From: Vallitalea sp.
GTDB taxonomy: Bacteria > Bacillota > Clostridia > Lachnospirales > Vallitaleaceae
Direction of reading: 5' to 3'
Assembly: GCA_025210515.1 (NCBI GenBank)
Contig: JAOARM010000025.1
Location: forward strand, 1-64,000
DNA length: 64,000 bases
Position numbers and translations under genes: made by a program. The notes under the pieces were generated by a model, which searched no databases, was not told the DNA's origin, and worked only from the letters and a program-made list of their open reading frames with translations. This document shows, in pieces, positions 8,263 to 17,285 of the stretch (within the stretch, counting starts at the first letter, position 1; each line of letters begins with the position of its first letter).

Positions 8263-10554
8263 TTATTTTTTCCATTCTCCTCCTACTTTTACATTCAGAG
8301 ACGTTCCCATTTTCCATATACCATCTTTTTTATAATATATAGAAGTTATAGTTTTGATATTTCCATTTTTCTTATACTTTAAATTAAAAGATCTCTTATC
8401 CGTAATAAATGTCAATTCATTACCATATATAACATTATTAGCAACTATTGTATAAGCTTTAATATAATAAGTTGTTTCTGGTTTTAATCCCAAAACCTTA
8501 CCACTAATCTCACCGCTATTTCCTATAGTTCCTAAATTTATTTTTATATCATTAATAGTGGGATTGTTATTAACAGAACAAACAAATCCATATTCACTAG
8601 CTCCTAACTTTGTTTCTAAAAACTTTTCACTACCAAAGTGTATGTTATCTTGTATATCCACAATATAAGGCTTATAATAGTATACAGTAGTTGGTAATAA
8701 ATTAGTTATAGTATGGGAGAATGATTTAGATGGTGATTTATTAAATTCTATTTTATTGTCTGATAATGTAGGTTGCTTATGCTTTGCCCATACGAACCCG
8801 TATTTTTTTATATCTATACTTTTATCCACATTTGCAGTTATTGTAGCATTTTTATATGTTATATCAGTTGCATACTTAGTAGAAATAACTATTGAATTAG
8901 AACCTAAATTACTATTCATATTTAACTTGGCTATTTTTCCTGTTGCATTTACATATATATCTAACTCATTCCCATATGTTACACCAAATTTATTTTTAAC
9001 ATAAGTCCTTACATAATTTGCTCCATTTCTAAGTACTGGAAGTGGATTATATATATCAACTTCTTTACGTGTCTCTCCATTATTAGCAATGTTATCTGAT
9101 ATAGTTGGGTTATGGGCAGTACTCCAGACAAAACCATAATCTTCTATTAAAGTTCCAGTAGTAAAGAATTTTTCTCTGCTATAATAAATTATTCCTTTGT
9201 CATCTATTACATATAGCTTATAGTAATATAATGTTGCATAAGATAATCCTTTAATATTATAACTAAACTCTTTCGATGGTAATGTATTACCTAAATTAAC
9301 TACATTTCCATTTGAACATGTTAAATTACTACTGGAACCCCAAATAAAACCATACTCTTTTATATTCTGCTTCGAAGTTTTTATAGTTCCTTTTACTGTA
9401 GCATCATTTATATGAATCATTGGTTCGTTAATATTAAATATAAATTTATCTGCACAATCTAATTCAAGGAATTCAGCTTTTGCTATGTTCCCATATGAAT
9501 TAAAAGTGATTTCTTTCTCATTACCATATGTAACTCCAAACTTATTCAACATATAACTTCTAACATACATAGTACCTATAAACATAGTTCCTAAGTCTTT
9601 TACATACTGCCCGAAATTTCTACCTTGATATGGACTAATCACTTTATAATCATTAACAGTAGGCTTTTTATGAGTTGCCCACACAAAACCACACTCTATT
9701 GTTTTTGTCTGGGTAGTGAAAAATTTTTCTTGTCCGTAACGTATAATCCCATTGTTATCCTTAACAAATACTTTATAATAATATGTTGTTGCATAATGTA
9801 GATTATTAAGATTATGACTTAGATCTCCGTCTATAGAAATATCTGTATTGATAGCATCATTATACTGAGGGTTTTTATTCACACTTCTTACAAATCCATA
9901 TTCTTTTATCTCTAATGAACCTGTGATATTACCTTTTAAATTAGCTTCATCTGTAGTTATACTATCAGCATCTAAAGTTTTTAACATTATCTCACTAGAT
10001 GACCTAGATATTATGTTAGTATTGGCTATTGCTCCTTTTGAAGTAAACGTAATATTAATCTCATTACCATAAGTAACTCCAAACTTATTTTTACAATAGG
10101 CTTTTACATATATTGTTCCTATAAAAAGTTTACCTAGATTATTTGTGAATTTTAGTCCTACTTGATTTGTCTCTACATTATTTACTACTTTATAATCATT
10201 ATCGGTAGGGTTTTTATGAGTTGCCCATACAAAACCATACTCTTCAATTTGAGTTTTTGTTGTAAAAAATGTCTGAGAACTATAATAAACTTTTTCTTCA
10301 TCATCTTTTATATATGCTCTAATATAGTATAGCGTGGCATATGAAAGTCCGTCCAATGATGAACTGAAGTTTCCTATTATATCTTTTTTCCCTAATTCAT
10401 TTTTATTATCATTGATAGTTGGGTTCTTATGCGTTGCCCATACAAAACCATGCTGTATTATTTTATTAGAGCTTTCTAACTTATCTATATTTCCACTAGC
10501 AGTAGCTGAATTATTGGTTATATTACTGATATTTGATATAGAAACACTAGTCAT
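8263..10554 (-). CDS. Multi-repeat FN3-like adhesin/fibre protein
   Basis: 763 residues of tandem beta-sandwich-like repeats. A signature YGFVWATHKNPTxND or a close variant occurs eight times (near residues 32, 107, 219, 289, 404, 477, 588 and 659), each followed by a YATxYYxKxYVxD strand and a YGxExxFxT strand. This is a fibronectin III-like fold found in bacterial surface and tail proteins. There is no signal peptide or anchor, which favours a role in the particle rather than the cell wall. The last ~35 residues (KKNGNIKTITSIYYKKDGIWK) form a different cap. The DNA repeats are diverged, so the array is old. Confidence 0.75.
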   Translation of the reverse strand: MTSVSISNISNITNNSATASGNIDKLESSNKIIQHGFVWATHKNPTINDNKNELGKKDIIGNFSSSLDGLSYATLYYIRAYIKDDEEKVYYSSQTFFTTKTQIEEYGFVWATHKNPTDNDYKVVNNVETNQVGLKFTNNLGKLFIGTIYVKAYCKNKFGVTYGNEINITFTSKGAIANTNIISRSSSEIMLKTLDADSITTDEANLKGNITGSLEIKEYGFVRSVNKNPQYNDAINTDISIDGDLSHNLNNLHYATTYYYKVFVKDNNGIIRYGQEKFFTTQTKTIECGFVWATHKKPTVNDYKVISPYQGRNFGQYVKDLGTMFIGTMYVRSYMLNKFGVTYGNEKEITFNSYGNIAKAEFLELDCADKFIFNINEPMIHINDATVKGTIKTSKQNIKEYGFIWGSSSNLTCSNGNVVNLGNTLPSKEFSYNIKGLSYATLYYYKLYVIDDKGIIYYSREKFFTTGTLIEDYGFVWSTAHNPTISDNIANNGETRKEVDIYNPLPVLRNGANYVRTYVKNKFGVTYGNELDIYVNATGKIAKLNMNSNLGSNSIVISTKYATDITYKNATITANVDKSIDIKKYGFVWAKHKQPTLSDNKIEFNKSPSKSFSHTITNLLPTTVYYYKPYIVDIQDNIHFGSEKFLETKLGASEYGFVCSVNNNPTINDIKINLGTIGNSGEISGKVLGLKPETTYYIKAYTIVANNVIYGNELTFITDKRSFNLKYKKNGNIKTITSIYYKKDGIWKMGTSLNVKVGGEWKK

Positions 10555-10566
10555 CTACAACACCCC

Positions 10567-10998
10567 TTACGTAATACTAATATCAACTACTTTTCCACTA
10601 TCCCATACAATAGTAAAATCACTATTAGAACATATTTGGTCTACTCCAAAATTTTGATAACATATTAAAGGACTCGTAGATGGATTACCTGTATCTACAT
10701 AAACAATAGCATATCTACAAGTTATATTAGTATTATTCCATGTGATATCGTTAGCTTTTAAACTAACGACACCATTGTTATAAGATGTAGCTTCGCCTGT
10801 TAAAGATTTTCCTCCCGCTATATAATTAGCAGAAGATATTTCGTGGCTATTGACATCTGATATATGTACGTGATTATTTACATCTGGAGTGTAGGCAGAA
10901 GATAACAACATGACTTTTACATCATCTCCCACCCAATCTATTTCTTTATTAAATGCCATTAAGGCTGTTTTCCCATAAACCTTACTAGTTGTTGCCAT
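10567..10998 (-). CDS. Phage structural protein, tail-fibre associated
   Basis: 143 residues beginning MATTSKVYGKTALMAFNKEI. The pattern VKVMLLSSAYTPDVNNHVHISDV, then GGKSLTG, then a C-terminal FTIVWDSG strand belongs to a widespread phage protein family found next to fibre genes and of unproven role. Here it lies between the Gly-rich fibre and the FN3-like repeat protein in the F-type module, all close-spaced on the minus strand. Likely a virion component. Confidence 0.7.
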   Translation of the reverse strand: MATTSKVYGKTALMAFNKEIDWVGDDVKVMLLSSAYTPDVNNHVHISDVNSHEISSANYIAGGKSLTGEATSYNNGVVSLKANDITWNNTNITCRYAIVYVDTGNPSTSPLICYQNFGVDQICSNSDFTIVWDSGKVVDISIT

Positions 10999-11015
10999 AA
11001 TAAATGCACCTCTTT

Positions 11016-12134
11016 CTATTCATTAAAGGATACTATTGTTCCTGTTGCATCTGCTGTTGTTGCACCTGTGGCTGTTATAGTGTCTGTTGTTATTGTTGCA
11101 AGACCTGATTTGGTTGTGAATGTCATATCATCACCATATGTTGTCCTTCCACTCTCCACAATTTTAGTTCTATAATGGTATGTTGTGTTTGGTAAAAGTT
11201 CTGGTAAATCATAATTATAAGAATTCCGACCAAATGTACCTCCGCTTCCTGCAAGTAATGTTGTTCCATATGATGATGTAGTTCCAAACTCGAAATACCA
11301 TTTTCCATCTAATGTTATTGGGTAAACTTCACCATTCAGTTTTGCTGAAAATATTCCAATATTAGAAGCCGATTTAGTATCTGTTAATGCATAAACACTT
11401 ATGATAACCTTGCCCTGTCCGTCATTATACCCCGAAGAACTAGACTGATTGGCTCCTGCATTATATGAGCCTGCGCTCTGCCCACGATATCCACCATTCC
11501 ATCCCCCACCACCTCCTCCATAACCATCATCTAAATTAGAACCTCCGCCACCAAAACCTGCTTGTGATGTTCCTCCTCTAGTTGTTTGTCCTAACGCACC
11601 ACGACCTCCCTGTAAAAAAGATTTACCACATCTATCTGAACTTCTACTTGCTAAAAATCCGCCACCAGAATAATCGTTATTAATAAAACCTTGGGTTCCT
11701 GTTGCCGAAATTCCATGATATAAAGTGGTCAAATTACTTTGATAACCATAATCCGCACCACCATTACCCCCCGCAGATACTATAAGAGGTTCTACATATT
11801 CTCCAGTTTCAAACATATATTGACTATTACTAACAATTTTAGCTACAAATGTTCCTCCCCCACCTGCGCCAGTTGTACCATCTCCACCTGAACTAGTTCC
11901 TGGATGGTCAGTACCCGATTGACCAACAAGTATCAATACTATTTGTCCTTTTCTAAGAACAAATTCACCTTTCATTTTAGCTCCTCTTCCTCCATTTGCA
12001 TGTGGACGAGCCCCATTTCCTTTGCCACCTCTGGCACCAAATGTTTCTATTCTGTACATACCATCATATGGAACAGTCCATCTTTGAATAGTACCATTTC
12101 TACCTGTTGATGTATTATTAAAAGTCCAAATCAT
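11016..12134 (-). CDS. Glycine-rich fibre/adhesin protein
   Basis: 372 residues. The first ~245 residues are a glycine-rich domain with runs such as GGGGGWNGGYRG and strand-forming YRIETFGARGG, typical of Gly-rich receptor-binding or carbohydrate-binding domains at phage fibre tips. Residues ~250-345 form one FN3-like unit resembling those in the neighbouring 763-residue protein, and a short Thr/Ala-rich tail follows. Its start codon overlaps the stop of the preceding coiled-coil gene by one base. Probably a host-recognition component of the F-type particle. Confidence 0.75.
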   Translation of the reverse strand: MIWTFNNTSTGRNGTIQRWTVPYDGMYRIETFGARGGKGNGARPHANGGRGAKMKGEFVLRKGQIVLILVGQSGTDHPGTSSGGDGTTGAGGGGTFVAKIVSNSQYMFETGEYVEPLIVSAGGNGGADYGYQSNLTTLYHGISATGTQGFINNDYSGGGFLASRSSDRCGKSFLQGGRGALGQTTRGGTSQAGFGGGGSNLDDGYGGGGGGWNGGYRGQSAGSYNAGANQSSSSGYNDGQGKVIISVYALTDTKSASNIGIFSAKLNGEVYPITLDGKWYFEFGTTSSYGTTLLAGSGGTFGRNSYNYDLPELLPNTTYHYRTKIVESGRTTYGDDMTFTTKSGLATITTDTITATGATTADATGTIVSFNE

Positions 12135-12388
12135 TATTTATCACCCTTTTCTTCTTTTGGAGGTATTAATGAGTTATTCAAATCTTTTGGAATATCAATA
12201 GATTTATTGTCTAAATCCCCATATAGTTTAAAATATTCATCATACTTATTTTGCTGTGAAATATATTTATTTTCTAATTCTTTTATAATATCTTCAATCT
12301 CTTTATTTTTATCATCTATTATTTTCTTATTATCATCCCACTCTTGCTTAAGTTCATATAATCTTTCTATTTTTTCTTTATTAGTCAT
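12134..12388 (-). CDS. Small coiled-coil protein in fibre operon
   Basis: 84 residues, highly charged. Residues 1-~60 are predicted coiled coil (DDNKKIIDDKNKEIEDIIKE), with a short proline-containing tail. It is tightly packed between the long fibre gene and the Gly-rich gene. It may be a fibre trimerisation or assembly helper. No recognisable family. Confidence 0.6.
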   Translation of the reverse strand: MTNKEKIERLYELKQEWDDNKKIIDDKNKEIEDIIKELENKYISQQNKYDEYFKLYGDLDNKSIDIPKDLNNSLIPPKEEKGDK

Positions 12389-12418
12389 AACTAAACACTC
12401 TCCATTTCATTAATATTA

Positions 12419-15076
12419 TTATTCTTCATATACTACCCATATATCTCCATCTTCCCCATCACTGTTTGTAGGTTCAGTTGTTGATACATGTATTGCTCTA
12501 CTTTTTTCCTCAGATATAATAGGTTTTCCTTTGTATTTTAACTTTCCTGCATTATCGGATAGCTCATTTAATACATTCACATTACTATGCTCTAATAAGC
12601 TTTTAACTTCTTGATTTAACTTGCTTTTAGCAATAGTTCCATCTTTAATAATAGTACCATCTTGTAATTCTTCATCTTTAATTTCAACTGATTTCATACA
12701 AATAAAATCATACTGTGTTCCATTATCCCACTTAGCACCTGTTCCATCATCAACTTTCTGAATTTTATTTCCATCAACAATGGTGTACTCAGTGTCTTTA
12801 GTTTTAATTATCCCACCTATTGTTACAACTAGAAAATCATTACCTTCATTAAATTCTGGAATGTCAATAGGTATATGATTAGTCTCTGTAGTTAACGTAC
12901 CGCTTTTTGTAAAATACATGACTTTTGAATTGTTAATAGATTTACCTTTATATTTTAAACTACCGTTATCATCGATTAAATTATTTAATACCGTCATATT
13001 TGGATGATTATGTAATTCTGTATGATTATGATTACTTTCTGCTTTATTATTCCAGTTAGATTTTTCTATATCTGTTACAAATCTATGTGTAGCATCTTGT
13101 GTAATCACATCTGCTGAATGACTTAAAGGATGAGTATAGTTATTAGCATTATTTTCAATACCATTTAATTTACTTCTCTCTGTACTAGTCATAATCTTTT
13201 TAGTGGGTGTCTCAGTCATTATATCCATACTATGATTTGATGGATGTATATAATTATTAGCATTGTCTTCTATACCATCAATTTTAGTTTTATCTATAAA
13301 ACTCATCTTACCGTCAAGTACATGTGTCGCAAGTGGTATTTCACTTTCAGATATTTGTCTCCAGTCTGTACCGTCGAATCTATATACTTTATCTTCATTG
13401 TTAACTGATGCCGTCCAACCTTCTTCTGCATCTTTATAAGTTTTGACGAGGTCTTCAAATTTCGCCACTGCCTCTTTCCAATCAAGTTGTTTTACAGCTT
13501 GTGTAATTTTATTTTCAACTTCATTGCGACTATATGTATCGTCCCATTTTGACCTTTCAGCATCTGTGATAAATCTATGTGTAGCATCTGTTTGGATATT
13601 TACTGCGTCATTAGATTTAACTCCTTGGACTATTAATTTATAATTCACTCCATCATCAACCGGTGTAATTCCTACAATTTCTTTCAAAACTAAATATGTA
13701 TTACCCTTATACAATACCTTATTCTGTGCATAGTAAGCTGTATTTGCATTATAATCTTCATACACACTAACTCTTTGATTAAGATTGTCCATTTCAGCTA
13801 TTTTACCATTAGCTTGACCAATATCACCTTGAAGAGTTATATGTTTTTCATTTACAGTAGAAATAGTATTATCTAAATTGGATTTTTTAACTGTAGCTGT
13901 TGATATAGAAGCATCTATTTCGGATTTCTTAGTTGTCGCTATTGATATACTACCATCAAGGTTAGACTTAATTGTATTAGCTTCGATGATTTTATTATTT
14001 ATCTCACCTATTTTTGTATCAGCTTGGCTCATCTTTGAATCAAGTTCAGATTTTTTAATAATAGTATAATTATCAAGATCTTTCTTCTTTGTCCCATTGA
14101 AGGGATTATCATTCGTACCAACATAATCATCTAATTCACTCTTTTTGGTATCAGTATGAGTGTTTAGTTGATTTGTTGTATATGTATCAATTTCACTTTC
14201 TTTTTGAGATTTATATGAATTCAAATCTTCTTTAAGAATGTCTGTACGTTGGCTTAATTGTATTTCTTTGGATGCAACAAAATCATTTATCTCTTTTTTT
14301 ACTGTCCCACTTGCAGGATTATTATCATCACCAATAAAGTCATCTATTTCACTTTTTTTACTCTCAACATGAGTATTTATTTTTGATATAGCTTCGTCTT
14401 TTTTTGTATTCATGAAGGCATCTGCCTTGCCAATTTCATCATGCAGTGAAATATATGAATTATTGGCTTTACCAATTTCTTCTGTCAATTGATTCTTTTT
14501 ATTAATTGCAGTATTTGTTGTACTTTCTAGATCTATTTTGGTAGTCTCAGCAGAATTGATTGACGTATTTAATATTTGATTAGTTTGATTACCTTCTTCA
14601 TTTTTTGTAGTTAATACGCCCTCTAGTCTTTGTCCCTCTGAGACAATATTACCTAAATTTTGTAAATCGGTAGATGCTTTATTAACGTCATCTACTATAT
14701 CTTGAAGATTTGTTACTGACCCATCTACTTCATTAACATGGGTATAGATTCTACTAGCAGGGTACATAATACTACCTCTACTAGAATAATTTATACTTAA
14801 TGTTTTTCCTTCTAGACTCTTATGTAAGAAAATAACACCCAGACCATAATTCACACGAAACTTACTTTCTATAATTTCTGTTTCCGAATCTGTAGGGTCA
14901 ATTTCATTAAGATTTGTAATCTGAACACCATAAAAAGCATCTGGAATTTCCAATAAAGTGATTTTCCCATTAACAACCACATGTGTTTCATTACTAATAG
15001 GTATAGACACCTTGTTGCCTTTATCATCTAGATTCCAAATAATCCTTAATGTCTTATCTACATTCTCAATTCCCAT
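12419..15076 (-). CDS. Long tail-fibre protein
   Basis: 885 residues. Residues ~1-120 resemble the upper-baseplate/fibre attachment domain of Gram-positive phage fibres (BppU-type). Residues ~120-430 are a long coiled-coil stalk with repeated KKSEIDDFIGDDNNP / KKSELDDYVGTNDNP units. A carbohydrate-module-like stretch around 440-480 (YEDYNANTAYYAQNKVLYKG) follows, then several collar-type segments with the motif RFVTDxExSxW and NxxNYxHP. The last ~70 residues end in DSDGEDGDIWVVYEE-like sequence common to phage fibre tails. It is the main F-module fibre candidate, lying right after the radical-SAM cassette. Confidence 0.85.
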   Translation of the reverse strand: MGIENVDKTLRIIWNLDDKGNKVSIPISNETHVVVNGKITLLEIPDAFYGVQITNLNEIDPTDSETEIIESKFRVNYGLGVIFLHKSLEGKTLSINYSSRGSIMYPASRIYTHVNEVDGSVTNLQDIVDDVNKASTDLQNLGNIVSEGQRLEGVLTTKNEEGNQTNQILNTSINSAETTKIDLESTTNTAINKKNQLTEEIGKANNSYISLHDEIGKADAFMNTKKDEAISKINTHVESKKSEIDDFIGDDNNPASGTVKKEINDFVASKEIQLSQRTDILKEDLNSYKSQKESEIDTYTTNQLNTHTDTKKSELDDYVGTNDNPFNGTKKKDLDNYTIIKKSELDSKMSQADTKIGEINNKIIEANTIKSNLDGSISIATTKKSEIDASISTATVKKSNLDNTISTVNEKHITLQGDIGQANGKIAEMDNLNQRVSVYEDYNANTAYYAQNKVLYKGNTYLVLKEIVGITPVDDGVNYKLIVQGVKSNDAVNIQTDATHRFITDAERSKWDDTYSRNEVENKITQAVKQLDWKEAVAKFEDLVKTYKDAEEGWTASVNNEDKVYRFDGTDWRQISESEIPLATHVLDGKMSFIDKTKIDGIEDNANNYIHPSNHSMDIMTETPTKKIMTSTERSKLNGIENNANNYTHPLSHSADVITQDATHRFVTDIEKSNWNNKAESNHNHTELHNHPNMTVLNNLIDDNGSLKYKGKSINNSKVMYFTKSGTLTTETNHIPIDIPEFNEGNDFLVVTIGGIIKTKDTEYTIVDGNKIQKVDDGTGAKWDNGTQYDFICMKSVEIKDEELQDGTIIKDGTIAKSKLNQEVKSLLEHSNVNVLNELSDNAGKLKYKGKPIISEEKSRAIHVSTTEPTNSDGEDGDIWVVYEE

Positions 15077-15118
15077 GATTCACACTCCTTATATGTTTTA
15101 TCTCATGTTGTGCGCGTC

Positions 15119-15298
15119 TTAATTCTCTTCTTCTCTGAATTCTTCTTGAGTTTTTTCAATTCGTGTTGCATTCTTTAATGCATAAGTTAACACGCTTACT
15201 GCCTCGACTTCTTTTAATCCCTTATATTCTACTCTATCTAGAAATACTAGAAGGTTTGTTAAGTCATTTTCTTTTATTGTTATTTGGAATTCATTCAT
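15119..15298 (-). CDS. Small hypothetical protein between peptidase and fibre genes
   Basis: 59 residues starting MNEFQITIKENDLTNLLVF, with GGAGC 8 nt before the ATG. It is acidic and helical, containing a VEAVSVLTYALKNATRIEK helix. It fills the gap between the fibre gene and the peptidase on the same strand with normal operon spacing. Function unknown; an assembly or chaperone-type role for its neighbours is only a guess. Confidence 0.6.
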   Translation of the reverse strand: MNEFQITIKENDLTNLLVFLDRVEYKGLKEVEAVSVLTYALKNATRIEKTQEEFREEEN

Positions 15299-15311
15299 TT
15301 TTTTAGCTCCT

Positions 15312-15980
15312 TTATTTAATATAGTTTATTGATGAGATAAAGGGAATAGCATTATAATCTAAATATGTATTGTGTTTTGTCTCCCAATTATCATAGATTT
15401 TTAATAATACTATTTTTTCTCTTTTCTTATTTTCAAAAATATGATAGCCTATAATCAAAATTGTATGATTTGAATAATAATCTTTATGTGAATTACCACT
15501 CAAATTAAGTATTACAGGGTTACTGTTATCAATTTGATTAATAATTGTATTTATATTGTATCCTAACCCTTTCAAATACAGTTGTCTTGACTTACCACCA
15601 TTTGCTATCAATCCTTTATCTTTATAAGCCTTCAATACGTTGTTTATAATATTTTTTATAAATAATGGTATTGTTCCATATTTCCTTGGATTAGATATCC
15701 ATTTGGGATTTACTCCTATATCAATTACATGATTATATATATCTTCAAAATCTAATTTAACCAGATATTCAAATAATGTTGATATACTTGATAATGTACA
15801 ATCTAAGTCGTCTCCCACAGTATCTTGGTCATGAGGTATTATTTCTCCTATAATATGTCGTTGAATAGAGTATTTATCATTTCCCAACTTTTCTTGAATA
15901 TACTGATGTCCGAAATTAATTTTTGATATGTATTTTTTTCTTGGAAACATATTATCTATTATAGTCATAAATTTCATCAT
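15312..15980 (-). CDS. Papain/C39-like cysteine peptidase of the CXXX cassette
   Basis: 222 residues. A possible catalytic triad in the C39/papain order is visible: Cys61 in GDDLDCTLSSIST, His172 in SNHTILIIGYH, and Asp197 (or Asn198) in KIYDNW. The NHTILIIGY and VLLKIYDNW strands are typical of the C-terminal half of such peptidases. There is no ABC-transporter domain and no signal peptide. It starts 9 nt after the CXXX-repeat gene, so it belongs to the same transcript. C39-like peptidases remove leaders from modified peptides; here it could trim the Cys-rich protein or act as a fibre-borne enzyme. Family call is from motif pattern only. Confidence 0.65.
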   Translation of the reverse strand: MMKFMTIIDNMFPRKKYISKINFGHQYIQEKLGNDKYSIQRHIIGEIIPHDQDTVGDDLDCTLSSISTLFEYLVKLDFEDIYNHVIDIGVNPKWISNPRKYGTIPLFIKNIINNVLKAYKDKGLIANGGKSRQLYLKGLGYNINTIINQIDNSNPVILNLSGNSHKDYYSNHTILIIGYHIFENKKREKIVLLKIYDNWETKHNTYLDYNAIPFISSINYIK

Positions 15981-15988
15981 TTTGTCTC

Positions 15989-16987
15989 CTATAAACTGTT
16001 TAATGCATTTTTTAAAGCATGAAATAAACTAGCTATTACATTGTCACCTTTGTTTACATCTGGTGGAACTCCACTACTACCTAATGCTCTTAAATCCCTT
16101 GTCGCTTCATTGAAATAATCTGCTTTGATATTTTGTCCTTTTGAAACAGTTGTATGATCGCCTATTGAATTTTCTTTTTTAAGATATTTAGAAAAATCTA
16201 TGATTTTATCCATAAAACTATTCCATTCAGATGCAGTTAAAGATGTAATAGGGTTCCCACTAGAAAAAGTGAACCCATTAAAATCGGATGGTCTTTTGGA
16301 TACAGATGCTGATTGAGTGGTGCATTCATCCGAACATGAATCTGCACATCTAAAAGTACAACTGTACGTACACGTATATGAACATGAACCTCCACATCCT
16401 TTGCATTCACCTGTGCAACTATTATTACAACCTTCGTTGCAACTATTAGTGCATCCTTCTTTACATCCTTCTTTGCATCCTTCTTTACATCCTTCTTTGC
16501 ATCCTTTTTCACAACCCTCTTTACATCCATTCTTACATCCGTTTTTACATGTTTCAGTACAATTGCTATTACAACCCTTGTTGCAATTATTAGTGCAACC
16601 TTTACATTCCCCAGTACAACTATTATTACATCCTTTAGAACAACTATTACCACAATTTCCTTTACAACCAGTGCTACAATCGTCCTCGCATTGTGTTCCA
16701 CACTTTCCTCTACATGATCCATAACAACTCTTTGTACATAAGTTATAGCACGAGTCCCTACACATCTTGCCACACCCACCAGTACAATTTTTTGAGCATT
16801 TTTTATCACATGTATTTGCACATTCTTCTCTACATGTTGTATAACAACTTTTAAAACACATATAAGCACATGAATCACTACACATTGCACTACACGTTGT
16901 CTTACATCTATTTTTACATCCTGTACTACAACCTACACTACAACCCTCTCTACAAGCATTTTCGCATTCCATACAAGCTACAGGCAT
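15989..16987 (-). CDS. CXXX-repeat Cys-rich protein fused to phage-type domain (candidate radical-SAM substrate)
   Basis: 332 residues in two parts. Residues 5-222 contain 56 cysteines, 52 of 55 intervals being exactly CXXXC; the three exceptions are CXXC at 5-8, 128-131 and 195-198. Filler residues are mostly G, S, K, N, E and T, with a run of KEGC units at about 156-175. Residues ~223-332 have no cysteine and resemble a domain found in clostridial phage proteins (ITSLTASEWNSFMDKI, then KGQNIKADYFNEATRDL, then GDNVIASLFHALKNAL). The start ATG has GGAGGTG upstream. It lies between the radical-SAM and peptidase genes, so it is the obvious substrate; the cross-links themselves are inferred. Confidence 0.85.
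   Translation of the reverse strand: MPVACMECENACREGCSVGCSTGCKNRCKTTCSAMCSDSCAYMCFKSCYTTCREECANTCDKKCSKNCTGGCGKMCRDSCYNLCTKSCYGSCRGKCGTQCEDDCSTGCKGNCGNSCSKGCNNSCTGECKGCTNNCNKGCNSNCTETCKNGCKNGCKEGCEKGCKEGCKEGCKEGCKEGCTNSCNEGCNNSCTGECKGCGGSCSYTCTYSCTFRCADSCSDECTTQSASVSKRPSDFNGFTFSSGNPITSLTASEWNSFMDKIIDFSKYLKKENSIGDHTTVSKGQNIKADYFNEATRDLRALGSSGVPPDVNKGDNVIASLFHALKNALNSL
16451..16506. repeat. Tandem 12/24-bp repeat encoding KEGC units
   Basis: On the plus strand the unit GCATCCTTCTTT alternates with ACATCCTTCTTT, giving a near-perfect 24-bp period inside the Cys-rich gene. Each 12 bp encodes one KEGC (read on the minus strand). Such arrays can change length by replication slippage without breaking the reading frame. 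Confidence 0.85.
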
Positions 16988-16989
16988 TA

Positions 16990-17283
16990 TTACACCTCCA
17001 TTGTAAAAGTTAATTTGTCCTTATCATAAATATAACTATACTTATCGATATTTACATTACTTATACATTCTCTAACCGCTATATCTAATATATATTTGTT
17101 TAATTCAACACTTAAATCACAATATTTATCTACTAATATTTCCATCTGGTCTTTTGAATACTCAAATTGATACTTATTAATAAGAAACATATCTATTAGA
17201 TTTTGTATTGATTTTAATTTGTACGATGTATAGTGTATATACCCAGACTCTTCTTTTGTTAATATAATATTATGTCTTTGCAT
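16990..17283 (-). CDS. Small protein of the radical-SAM cassette
   Basis: 97 residues from the ATG at 17283, three codons after a GTG that opens the frame. No cysteine cluster; one Cys lies mid-protein (VDKYCDLSVE) and one near DIAVRECISNV. Predicted mixed helical, ending in a KLTFTMEV strand. It overlaps or abuts its neighbours on both sides, so it is co-transcribed between the 116-residue partner and the CXXX-repeat gene. It may serve in substrate recognition, but I recognise no family. Confidence 0.65.
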   Translation of the reverse strand: MQRHNIILTKEESGYIHYTSYKLKSIQNLIDMFLINKYQFEYSKDQMEILVDKYCDLSVELNKYILDIAVRECISNVNIDKYSYIYDKDKLTFTMEV

Positions 17284-17285
17284 AA

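Noticed and set aside
16446..16510. Possible CRISPR-like array
   Set aside because: The repeats are contiguous 12-bp coding units with no spacers.
16237..16890. 217-residue frame and plus-strand frames across the Cys-rich gene
   Set aside because: By-products of the TGT/ACA-rich repeat; only the Cys frame has a ribosome binding site and a conserved C-terminal domain.
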